Source of the DNA: JBQCEE01 sp051960575
Lineage (GTDB): Bacteria > Actinomycetota > Actinomycetes > Mycobacteriales > Jatrophihabitantaceae
Direction: 5' to 3'
Assembly (NCBI RefSeq): GCF_051960575.1
Contig: NZ_JBQCEE010000193.1
Span: 1 to 7,929 of the forward strand
DNA length: 7,929 nucleotides
The position numbers were made by a program, and so were the translations under genes. A model generated the notes under the pieces. The model searched no databases. It saw nothing but the letters and a program-made list of their open reading frames with translations, and was not told the origin of the DNA. Shown one piece after another: positions 1 through 6,258 of this stretch; the stretch's first letter is position 1, and each line of letters starts with the position of its first letter.

Positions 1-53
1 CGGCGAGTGCCGGGCCGCCCGTCGGGCTCGAACGGTGCTGTCGCGGAGCTGCC

Positions 54-2432
54 TCAGCCGACCTTGGCCGGCTGCGGCCGCGGCCGCTTGTCGGTGTCCG
101 TGCCGGCCGCCGGGGCGTCGTCGCCCATCGACACCTGCCGGCGCTTCGACACGATGACCGCCGCGGCGATGATGAGGAACGCGACGATCGCGACGACCGC
201 GCGGACGCCCTTGCTCGCGTCCTGACCGATGCTGAACTTGATCACGGCCGGCGCGATGAGCACGGCCACCAGGTTCATCACCTTGATGAGCGGGTTGATG
301 GCCGGGCCGGCGGTGTCCTTGAACGGGTCGCCGACGGTGTCACCGATGACGGTGGCGGCATGCGCCTCGCTCTTCTTGCCGCCGTAGTGGCCGTCCTCGA
401 CCATCTTCTTCGCGTTGTCCCAGGCGCCACCGGAGTTGGCGAGGAACACCGCCATCAGCACGCCCGCGGCGATCGCGCCGCCGAGGTAGCCCGCGAGCGG
501 GCCGGCGCCGAAGGCAAAGCCGATCGTGATCGGCGCGAAGATCGCCAGCAAACCGGGGGTGGCCAGCTCGCGCAGCGAGTCCTTCGTGCAGATGTCGACG
601 ACGCGGGCGTAGTCGGGCTTCTCGCTGAAGTCCATGATCCCGGGCTTGGTGCGGAACTGCTCGCGCACCTCGAACACCACGCGGCCGGCGGCACGGCCGA
701 CCGCGCTGATCGCCAGACCCGAGAAGAGGAACACCGCGGCCGCACCGATGATCGCGCCGATGAGCACGTTCGGGGCGACGATCGTGAAGTCGATGTCGCC
801 GTCCGCGTTGTACTTCAGGTACGCGTCGGTCAGGGCCTTCGTGTACGAGCCGAACAGCGCGGTCGCCGCGAGCACGGCGGTCGCGATCGCGATGCCCTTG
901 GTGATCGCCTTGGTGGTGTTGCCGACGGCGTCGAGGTCGGTGAGCACGCGGGCGCCCGCCTCGTCGATGTCGCCGGACATCTCGGCCACACCCTGCGCGT
1001 TGTCGCTGACCGGGCCGAAGGTGTCCATCGAGACGATGACGCCGGCGGTGGTCAGCAGACCGCAGCCGGCGAGCGCGACGGCGAACAGCGCCACCGCGAC
1101 CGAGCCGCTGCCGAGCAGGAACGCGCCGAACACGGCGATGGCGATGAGCACCGCGGTGTAGACGGCCGACTCGAGACCCAGCGAGATGCCGGAGAGGATC
1201 ACCGTGGCCGGGCCGGTCAGCGAGGTCTTGGCGACGTCCTTGACCGGGCGGCGGATGGTGTCGGTGAAGTAGCCGGTGAGCTGCTGGATGAGCACCGCCA
1301 GCACGATGCCGATGAGCACCGCGATGAAGGCGACGACGGCCGGGCTGGTGTCGGGCGCGTTGCCGGAGTCGCCGAACAGCGAGGTGCCGGAGAACGCCTT
1401 GAAGCTCTGGTAGCCGTGCAGCTTGGTGAACTTCGACGGCAGGAACGTGAACGACACGATCGCGACGAGCACGAGAGAGAACACGGCCGAGATGAAGAAG
1501 CCGCGGTTGATCGGCACGAGGCCGTTGCGGTCGGTGGCGCGCAGCTTGGTGGCGAGGATGCCGACCACCGAGCTCAGGATGCCGATGCCGCCGATGATGA
1601 TCGGCAGCAGCAGGCCCTTGGCGCCGAAGGCCGACTGGCCCAGGATCAGCGCCGCGACCAGGGTGACGGCGTAGCTCTCGAAGAGGTCGGCCGCCATGCC
1701 GGCGCAGTCACCGACGTTGTCGCCCACGTTGTCGGCGATGGTCGCCGCGTTGCGGGGGTCGTCCTCGGGGATGCCCGCCTCGACCTTGCCGACGAGGTCG
1801 GCGCCGACGTCGGCCGCCTTGGTGAAGATGCCGCCGCCGACACGCATGAACATGGCGAGCAGGGCGCCGCCGAAGCCGAAGCCTTCGAGCACCGTCGGGG
1901 CGTGCTCGTTGTACGAGAGCAGCACGATGGACGCGCCGAGCAGGCCGAGGCCGACGGTGAGCATGCCGACGATGCCGCCGGTGCGGAACGCGACGTGGAA
2001 GCCGCGCTCGGAACCGCCGCCACGGGCGGCCGCCGCGACGCGGACGTTGGCGCGCGTCGCCATGGTCATGCCGACGTAGCCGACGATGGCCGAGAAGGCC
2101 GCGCCGAACAGGAAGAACACCGCCCGGCCGACCCGCACGCTCGTCCCGCCGTCGTTGACCGGCAGGAAGATCAGCAGGACGAAGACGATGACCGCGAAGA
2201 CCGCCAGCGTGCGGAACTGGCGGTTGAGGTACGCGGCCGCGCCCTCCTGCACCGCCTTCGAGATGCTCTGCATGTTCTCGGTGCCCTCGTCGGCGCTGAG
2301 CACCTCACGGATGAGGACGTACGAGTAGGCGAGCGCCGCGACGGCGAGGACCAGGATGATGTACACCCAGGTCTTCTGGCCGCTGGTGATCGCGAGCGGG
2401 TTGTCCGCCGCGAGAAGGTGGTGCGAAGTCAT
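54..2432 (-). CDS. hppA: K+-independent membrane-bound H+-translocating pyrophosphatase
   Basis: Integral membrane pump that hydrolyses pyrophosphate to two phosphates and moves protons across the cytoplasmic membrane. The product is 792 aa, close to the roughly 790-800 aa of Streptomyces homologues, with many hydrophobic segments from residue 21 to about 762 and a short polar tail. Family signatures are intact: the PPi/Mg-binding loop DVGADLVGKVE (208-218), EDDPRN...DNVGDNVGD (223-242), FGPVSDNAQG (472-481) and GDTVGDPFKDTAGP (697-710). In GNTTKAITKG (504-513), Lys508 and Thr511 occupy the positions that are Ala and Gly/Ala in K+-dependent enzymes, so K+-independent H+ pumping is predicted from family knowledge. 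The open frame extends 32 codons upstream, but I chose the ATG at 2432 because an AGGGAG Shine-Dalgarno lies 4 nt before it and the extra residues are Arg/Ser-rich and non-family. It lies downstream of bldG on the same strand, 242 bp away, so it probably has its own promoter. Confidence 0.97.
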   Translation of the reverse strand: MTSHHLLAADNPLAITSGQKTWVYIILVLAVAALAYSYVLIREVLSADEGTENMQSISKAVQEGAAAYLNRQFRTLAVFAVIVFVLLIFLPVNDGGTSVRVGRAVFFLFGAAFSAIVGYVGMTMATRANVRVAAAARGGGSERGFHVAFRTGGIVGMLTVGLGLLGASIVLLSYNEHAPTVLEGFGFGGALLAMFMRVGGGIFTKAADVGADLVGKVEAGIPEDDPRNAATIADNVGDNVGDCAGMAADLFESYAVTLVAALILGQSAFGAKGLLLPIIIGGIGILSSVVGILATKLRATDRNGLVPINRGFFISAVFSLVLVAIVSFTFLPSKFTKLHGYQSFKAFSGTSLFGDSGNAPDTSPAVVAFIAVLIGIVLAVLIQQLTGYFTDTIRRPVKDVAKTSLTGPATVILSGISLGLESAVYTAVLIAIAVFGAFLLGSGSVAVALFAVALAGCGLLTTAGVIVSMDTFGPVSDNAQGVAEMSGDIDEAGARVLTDLDAVGNTTKAITKGIAIATAVLAATALFGSYTKALTDAYLKYNADGDIDFTIVAPNVLIGAIIGAAAVFLFSGLAISAVGRAAGRVVFEVREQFRTKPGIMDFSEKPDYARVVDICTKDSLRELATPGLLAIFAPITIGFAFGAGPLAGYLGGAIAAGVLMAVFLANSGGAWDNAKKMVEDGHYGGKKSEAHAATVIGDTVGDPFKDTAGPAINPLIKVMNLVAVLIAPAVIKFSIGQDASKGVRAVVAIVAFLIIAAAVIVSKRRQVSMGDDAPAAGTDTDKRPRPQPAKVG

Positions 2433-2436
2433 GCAT

Positions 2437-2442
2437 CTCCCT
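2437..2442 (-). promoter_or_regulatory. Ribosome binding site of hppA
   Basis: On the minus strand AGGGAG is followed by ATGC and then the ATG at 2432. This site decides the start against the longer open frame that begins at 2528. An out-of-frame ATG (2436-2434) sits inside the spacer and is probably not used. Confidence 0.7.
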
Positions 2443-2548
2443 CGACATCGATCACGGGTCGCGCACGCCGACCCGGCGGCGTGGCGGGCGCCCGTCGTCC
2501 GGCCGGAGCTCGACCGGGACACGGGCATCTGGTGACACTGACGCTCGC

Positions 2549-2554
2549 ACTGTA
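2549..2554 (-). promoter_or_regulatory. Weak candidate -10 element for hppA
   Basis: The minus strand reads TACAGT, fitting the actinobacterial TANNNT -10 pattern, about 117 nt before the hppA start. No good -35 hexamer lies 16-18 nt upstream. Two GGTGAC copies flank the box on the plus strand (2531-2536 and 2557-2562), and minus-strand CAGTG is repeated around it. It is the best candidate in the gap, but the call is weak. Confidence 0.25.
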
Positions 2555-2646
2555 ACGGTGACCGAGCACACGCCTGCGACGGACATCACCCTGCGCGATC
2601 ACCTCACGGCGACCACACGCGAAAGATCGTGATCCGGAGCGGGAGA

Positions 2647-2671
2647 GCGCCCTCCGGCGCCGCCCCCGGCG
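2647..2671 (-). terminator. Possible hairpin terminator after bldG
   Basis: Immediately downstream of the bldG stop there are two overlapping GC hairpins. One has 5-bp arms GCGCC/GGCGC (2647-2651 and 2656-2660) around a 4-nt loop. The other has CGCCG/CGGCG (2658-2662 and 2667-2671) around CCCC. They are mutually exclusive and neither is followed by a T-run, as is common in high-GC actinobacteria. They could separate bldG from hppA transcription. Confidence 0.35.
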
Positions 2672-2674
2672 GGG

Positions 2675-3019
2675 TCAGCCGGTGATGCCGGCGACCGCCT
2701 CGTCGACGCCCTCGTAGATCGAGAAGACGCTGTCGAGGCCGGTGATGGTGAACAGCTTGAGGATGCGGTCGTTGGTGCAGACCAGCGCGAGCCGACCGCC
2801 GCTGTTCTCGGCCTCGGTGCGTGCGCCGATCAGCGCGCCGAGGCCGGTGGAGTCGAGGAACGCGACCTCGGTGAGGTCGACGACGACGGCCTCCGCGCCG
2901 CTCTCGAGCAGCTCGGTGAGGTTGTCGCGCAGCGTGGGTGCCGAGTACACGTCGACCTCGCCGCGCACCGAGAGCACCGACGCCCCGGCGACCGACTCGC
3001 GCGAGACTGCAAGTTCCAT
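2675..3019 (-). CDS. bldG: BldG-like anti-sigma-factor antagonist (STAS domain)
   Basis: Small cytoplasmic partner-switching regulator. When unphosphorylated, proteins of this family bind an anti-sigma kinase and free its sigma factor; the kinase inactivates them by serine phosphorylation. The 114-aa product is a single STAS domain. It contains RGEVDVYSAPTLRD (19-32), the VVVDLTEVAFLDSTGLGALIGA core (45-66) with predicted phospho-acceptor Ser57 in D-S-T-G, and ICxND-like CTNDRILKLFTITGL (81-95). Ser57 matches the position I recall for Streptomyces BldG, which supports the ATG at 3019. A GTG two codons upstream (3025) has better spacing (about 6 nt) from AGGGG and would give 116 aa. The frame stays open to 3364 only as the antisense of the helicase gene. 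It is divergent from the helicase, as at the Streptomyces bldG locus, but no anti-sigma gene follows it. Confidence 0.93.
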   Translation of the reverse strand: MELAVSRESVAGASVLSVRGEVDVYSAPTLRDNLTELLESGAEAVVVDLTEVAFLDSTGLGALIGARTEAENSGGRLALVCTNDRILKLFTITGLDSVFSIYEGVDEAVAGITG

Positions 3020-3046
3020 CGACACAACCCGCCCCTGTCGCTGCTC

Positions 3047-3064
3047 GTCGATCCGGTGATCGAC
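3047..3064. promoter_or_regulatory. Inverted repeat in the bldG-helicase divergent region
   Basis: GTCGATC-CGGT-GATCGAC is a perfect 7-bp inverted repeat with a 4-nt spacer. It lies 22 nt upstream of the bldG GTG alternative start (28 nt from the ATG) and about 70 nt before the helicase start. A third GATCGAC half-site (3122-3128) overlaps the helicase ribosome binding site. It could be an operator, or a hairpin in the bldG leader. I found no convincing -10/-35 pair for either gene in this 106-112 bp region. Confidence 0.4.
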
Positions 3065-3131
3065 CTCCGATCCAGGATGCCACACGGAAGGTGGGCGGCC
3101 GGACGCCCGCGGAGCAGGCAGGATCGACCGG

Positions 3132-5444
3132 GTGCGCCACCTGCTCGACCGCCTGCTCGCAGGCACGCCGCCGGGCGAGTCGCCGCTGCTGCACGTCGAG
3201 GAGCTGCCGACCCGCCCCGGCCGGCCCGCGACGTGGCCGGCGTGGGCGCCGCCGGAGGTGGTGGCCGCCTTCGCCGCCCGGGGGGTGACGGCGCCGTGGA
3301 CGCACCAGGTCGCCGCGGCCACCGCGGCGTGGGAGGGCCGGTCGGTGATCGTCTCGACCGGCACGGCGTCGGGGAAGTCGCTGGCCTACCAGCTGCCCGC
3401 GCTCGCCGCGCTCGCGGACGACCCGCGGGCCCGCGTCCTCTATCTCTCGCCGACCAAGGCGCTGGCCGGTGACCAGCTCGGCTCGCTCGAGTCGCTCGAC
3501 CTGCCGTTCCTGCGCGCGGCGACCTACGACGGCGACACCCCGTTCGAGGAGCGCGACTGGGTGCGCGCGCACGCGAACTGGGTGCTGACCAACCCGGACA
3601 TGGTGCACCGCGGCCTGCTGCCGCAGCACGGACGCTGGGCGAGCTTCTTCCGGCGGCTGCGCTTCGTTGTGATCGACGAGTGCCACACCTACCGCGGCGT
3701 CTTCGGCTCGCACGTGGCGCAGGTGCTGCGGCGGTTGCGGCGGGTGTGCGCGGTGTACGGCGCCCGGCCGGTGTTCGTGCTCGCCTCGGCGACCGCCGCC
3801 GACGCCGCCACGTCGGCGACCCGGCTCACCGGCGTGCCGGTCGAGGCGGTGACCGACGACGGCTCGCCGCACAGCGCGGTGACCTTCGCGCTCTGGGAGC
3901 CGCCGCTCACCGCACTCAAGGGCGAGCACGACGCGCCCGTGCGGCGGGCCGCCGGGGCCGAGGCGGGGCGGCTGCTCGCCGACCTGGTGATCGAGGGCGC
4001 CCGCACGCTGGCGTTCGTGCGGTCGCGGCGCGGCTCCGAGCAGACCGCACTGTCGGCGCAGCGGCACCTCACCGAGGCCGGCGCGACCGATCTCGCCGAA
4101 CGCGTGGCGGCCTACCGCGCGGGCTACCTCGCCGAGGAGCGGCGGGCGCTCGAGGCGTCCCTGGCATCGGGCCGGCTGCTGGGCGTGGCCGCCACGAACG
4201 CGCTCGAGCTGGGCATGGACATCGCCGGTCTGGACGCGGTGATCCTCGCCGGCTTCCCGGGCCGTGTGGCGTCGCTGTGGCAGCAGGCCGGCCGGGCTGG
4301 GCGAGGGCTCGACCCGGCGCTCGTCGTCTTCGTCGCCCGCGACGACCCGCTCGACACCTACCTCGTGCACCATCCGCAGGCGCTGTTCGGGCGGCCGGTC
4401 GAGGCGACGGTGTGCGATCCGGAGAACCCGTACGTGCTCGCGCCGCAGCTGTGCGCGGCGGCGGCCGAGCTGCCGATCGGACGCGACGAGCCGGCCGCCT
4501 TCGTGGCCTCACCGGGTGGATCGACCGAGGTGGTCGCGTCCGTGCTCGAGCGGCTGACGGCCGACCGCGTGCTCCGGGCGCGTCCGCAGGGCTGGTTCTG
4601 GACCTCCCACGACCGGCCGGTGATCGACATCCGCGGCACCGGCGGCGGCCCCGTGTCGGTCGTCGACACCGCGACGGGCGCGCTGGTCGGCACCGTCGAC
4701 CGCGGCGCGGCCGACGGCACCGTGCATGCGGGCGCGGTCTACCTGCACCAGGGACGCGCGTACGTCGTCGACCGGCTCGACCTCGACGAGGGCGTGGCGC
4801 TCGTGCACGACGAGTCGCCGCCGTGGACGACCTCGGCCCGCGACGTCACCGACATCGCGATCGTCGGGGCCGAGCGCAGCCGGCGCGCCGGGCCGCTCAC
4901 GGTGGCGGTCGGGACGGTCGACGTCACCAATCAGGTCGTCGGCTACATCCGGCGCCGGCTCGCGACCGGCGAGCTCATCGACGAGCAGCCGCTCGACCTG
5001 CCGCCGCGGCAACTGCGCACGACCGCCGTCTGGTACGTCGTGCCGCAGGACGAGCTGGACGCGTTCGGGCTGCCGTTCGACGCCGTGCCCGGCGCGGCCC
5101 ATGCGGCCGAGCACGCCGCCATCGGCCTGCTGCCGCTGTTCGCGACGTGCGACCGCTGGGACATCGGCGGTGTCTCGACCGCGCTGCACCCGGACACCGG
5201 GCAGCCGACCGTCTTCGTCTACGACGGGCACCCCGGCGGCGCCGGGTTCGCCGAGCGCGGGCACGACGCGCTCGGCGAGTGGCTCGACGCCACCCGTGCG
5301 GCGATCCGGTCGTGCGAGTGCATCTCGGGCTGCCCGTCGTGCGTGCAGTCGCCGAAGTGCGGCAACGGCAACGACCCGCTCGACAAGGCCGGCGCGGTCA
5401 CCTGGCTCGATCTCGTGCTGCGGCATCTTCGCGACGCGAGCTGA
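3132..5444 (+). CDS. SftH/MrfA-like superfamily II DNA helicase with DUF1998 Cys cluster
   Basis: ATP-dependent DNA helicase of the DEAD/DEAH group, related to Mycobacterium SftH (Rv3649 type), Bacillus MrfA (YprA) and yeast Hrq1. Characterised members are 3'-to-5' translocases, and MrfA acts in mitomycin-lesion repair. In the 770-aa product the helicase motifs run in order: Walker A TGTASGKS (76-83), Ia LSPTKAL (105-111), II DECH (182-185), III SAT (219-221), IV FVRSRR (295-300), V ATNALELGMDI (354-364) and VI QQAGRAGR (384-391). The C-terminal DUF1998 part has DGHPGGAGFAERG (698-710) and Cys728, 730, 734, 737 and 743 in a C-x-C-x3-C-x2-C-x5-C array, a probable metal site. The GTG start at 3132 has AGGA (3120-3123) 8 nt upstream. 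It is divergent from bldG and convergent with tetR. All key residues are present. The lesion or pathway it serves here is inferred. Confidence 0.95.
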   Translation: MRHLLDRLLAGTPPGESPLLHVEELPTRPGRPATWPAWAPPEVVAAFAARGVTAPWTHQVAAATAAWEGRSVIVSTGTASGKSLAYQLPALAALADDPRARVLYLSPTKALAGDQLGSLESLDLPFLRAATYDGDTPFEERDWVRAHANWVLTNPDMVHRGLLPQHGRWASFFRRLRFVVIDECHTYRGVFGSHVAQVLRRLRRVCAVYGARPVFVLASATAADAATSATRLTGVPVEAVTDDGSPHSAVTFALWEPPLTALKGEHDAPVRRAAGAEAGRLLADLVIEGARTLAFVRSRRGSEQTALSAQRHLTEAGATDLAERVAAYRAGYLAEERRALEASLASGRLLGVAATNALELGMDIAGLDAVILAGFPGRVASLWQQAGRAGRGLDPALVVFVARDDPLDTYLVHHPQALFGRPVEATVCDPENPYVLAPQLCAAAAELPIGRDEPAAFVASPGGSTEVVASVLERLTADRVLRARPQGWFWTSHDRPVIDIRGTGGGPVSVVDTATGALVGTVDRGAADGTVHAGAVYLHQGRAYVVDRLDLDEGVALVHDESPPWTTSARDVTDIAIVGAERSRRAGPLTVAVGTVDVTNQVVGYIRRRLATGELIDEQPLDLPPRQLRTTAVWYVVPQDELDAFGLPFDAVPGAAHAAEHAAIGLLPLFATCDRWDIGGVSTALHPDTGQPTVFVYDGHPGGAGFAERGHDALGEWLDATRAAIRSCECISGCPSCVQSPKCGNGNDPLDKAGAVTWLDLVLRHLRDAS

Positions 5445-5466
5445 CGGCGTCGGCGTGCCGGCGATG

Positions 5467-5613
5467 TCGGTGGGTCGACGCGCTCGACCGCCCGGGACGG
5501 TCAGCCTGCGGGCGTCCTGGCGGCAACGTCGGTGGGTCGACGCGCTCGACCGCCTGAGATGGTCAGGGTTCAGGCGTCGTGGTGACCGGCTCGGCGGGTC
5601 GAGCGGTTCGACC
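5467..5613. repeat. 62-bp tandem repeat with conserved hairpin, three copies
   Basis: Units start at 5467, 5529 and 5591, exactly 62 bp apart. Copies 1 and 2 are identical over 27 bp (5466-5492 and 5528-5554) and about 48/62 identical overall. Copy 3 keeps only the 23-bp core (5591-5613, 18/23). Each core is a perfect hairpin GGTCGA-5 nt-TCGACC (5473-5489, 5535-5551, 5597-5613). Copies 1 and 2 have loop CGCGC and copy 3 has GCGGT, so the arms are kept while the loop changed. Copies 1 and 2 can pair two more G-C pairs outside a 2x2 mismatch. The array fills the convergent gap between the helicase and tetR and enters the tetR 3' end. It may be a REP-like intergenic palindrome, a two-way terminator or a protein site. 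Confidence 0.85.
5473..5489 (+). terminator. Possible terminator hairpin downstream of the helicase
   Basis: This hairpin (arms GGTCGA/TCGACC, loop CGCGC) is the first stem-loop after the helicase stop, 28 bp downstream. A second identical one lies at 5535-5551, just beyond the tetR stop when read from the other strand. There is no T-run. A bidirectional terminator for the two convergent genes is plausible from position only. Confidence 0.35.
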
Positions 5614-6205
5614 GGGCCGGCTCGGGCCCGGGGAGCGTCGCGACCAGGGCGCGGGCGAGGTCGAGCCCGGCGGCGGCGGGTCCGTCCGGCCCGAGGTGCG
5701 CGGCGTTGAGGTAGGCGCCGTCGACGATCACGGCGAGCTGGTCGGCCACCGTGACCGGCCCGCCCGCGCGGGCGACGAGCTCGCCCAGGCGCGTCCGCAG
5801 CCCGCGTCGGTAGTCGCGGGCCACCGTGCGGGCGGGATGGGCGGCGTCCTCGAACTCGGCGGCGGCGTTGCCGAACGGGCAGCCGCGGAAGTCGGGGCGA
5901 CGCAGGTCGGCGGCGATCGCGTCGAGCATGGCGACCAGCGCGTCCCGTGGGTCGGCCGCGGTGGTGGCGTCGGCGTCGATGAGCGCGAGGATCCCGTCGG
6001 CGAGCCGCGTGAGGTAGGCGCCGACCAGCGCGTCCTTGGTCGGGAACAGTCGGTACACGCTCATCTTGGCCAGGCCCGCGGCGGCGATCAGCTCGTCCAT
6101 GCCGACGGCGTGCACGCCCCGCGCCCGGAAGAGCCGCTCGGCGGTGTCGAGCACGAGCGCCCGTCGCTCGTCGGCGGTGCGGCGGGGTTGCCGGGTCTGC
6201 GTCAC
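5570..6205 (-). CDS. TetR/AcrR-family transcriptional repressor
   Basis: DNA-binding, probably ligand-released repressor of 211 aa, usual length for the family. The N-terminal domain has helix 1 DERRALVLDTAERLFRARG (12-30) and the helix-turn-helix GMDELIAAAGLAKMSVYRLFPTKDALV (35-61). The ligand domain contains RGCPFGNAAAEF (107-118) and HPARTVARDYR (123-133), which resembles LmrA/YxaF-type TetR regulators. The GTG start at 6205 has no well-placed Shine-Dalgarno, but TAGCCT ends 6 nt before it, so the mRNA may be leaderless. It is divergent from the SDR gene across 53 bp that hold a near-perfect palindrome, so self-regulation plus control of the SDR operon is the obvious reading. The basic tail (about residues 198-211) is encoded by the 62-bp tandem repeat and is unlikely to be conserved. 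The inducer cannot be told from the sequence. Confidence 0.92.
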   Translation of the reverse strand: MTQTRQPRRTADERRALVLDTAERLFRARGVHAVGMDELIAAAGLAKMSVYRLFPTKDALVGAYLTRLADGILALIDADATTAADPRDALVAMLDAIAADLRRPDFRGCPFGNAAAEFEDAAHPARTVARDYRRGLRTRLGELVARAGGPVTVADQLAVIVDGAYLNAAHLGPDGPAAAGLDLARALVATLPGPEPARSNRSTRRAGHHDA

Positions 6206-6216
6206 CGTCCTAGGCT
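6188..6216 (+). promoter_or_regulatory. Candidate promoter of the SDR operon
   Basis: TTGCCG (6188-6193), a 17-nt spacer and TAGGCT (6211-6216) form a plausible housekeeping promoter with a start near 6223. The -35 lies inside the 5' end of tetR. The palindrome at 6225-6244 then sits directly at and after the predicted transcription start, where a bound repressor would block RNA polymerase. Confidence 0.5.
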
Positions 6217-6217
6217 A
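6206..6217 (-). promoter_or_regulatory. Candidate leaderless -10 region of tetR
   Basis: The minus strand reads TAGCCT (6217-6212), then six bases, then the GTG start codon. TANNNT 6-7 nt before an RTG is the usual layout of leaderless actinobacterial transcripts, and it explains the lack of a good ribosome binding site. The -35 would fall in the palindrome (about 6235-6240, GACGGA), so repressor binding would also shut off tetR. Confidence 0.5.
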
Positions 6218-6224
6218 CGCCTCG

Positions 6225-6244
6225 TTGTGACGGATCCGTCTCAA
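6225..6244. promoter_or_regulatory. TetR operator-like palindrome
   Basis: TTGTGACGGATCCGTCTCAA is a 20-bp palindrome with a single mismatched pair (T/T at 6228 and 6241). The inner 12 bp GACGGATCCGTC is perfect. It lies between the divergent tetR and SDR genes, overlapping the predicted tetR -35 and the SDR transcription start. Length, symmetry and position are those of a TetR-family operator. The direct link to this TetR is inferred. Confidence 0.75.
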
Positions 6245-6258
6245 ACCGGAGGCGTGGC

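Noticed and set aside
17..27. GCCC-GTC-GGGC stem-loop downstream of hppA as a terminator
   Set aside because: Only a 4-bp stem with a 3-nt loop and no T-run; such stems are expected by chance at this GC content.
2433..2528. 32-codon N-terminal extension of hppA
   Set aside because: Arg/Ser-rich, not family-like, and the ATG at 2432 has a good Shine-Dalgarno.
360..2555. Long plus-strand open frame (731 codons) opposite hppA
   Set aside because: It is the antisense of hppA. The translation is Arg/Asp/Glu/His-rich low-complexity with no domain, while hppA has every family motif.
2604..4373. Long minus-strand open frame (589 codons) across bldG and the helicase
   Set aside because: An Arg/Gly-rich shadow of two well-supported genes, produced by the lack of stops in high-GC DNA.
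4509..5426. Minus-strand 305-codon frame inside the helicase gene
   Set aside because: Antisense shadow with no recognisable domain or ribosome binding site.
3680..5557. Plus-strand 625-codon frame overlapping the helicase
   Set aside because: Arg/Ala-rich frame-shifted copy of the helicase gene; all helicase motifs are in the 3132-5444 frame.
5466..5613. Hairpin repeats as a CRISPR array
   Set aside because: Only three units, the 'spacers' are themselves similar between units, the repeat core is 23-27 bp with a degenerate third copy, and no cas genes are present.
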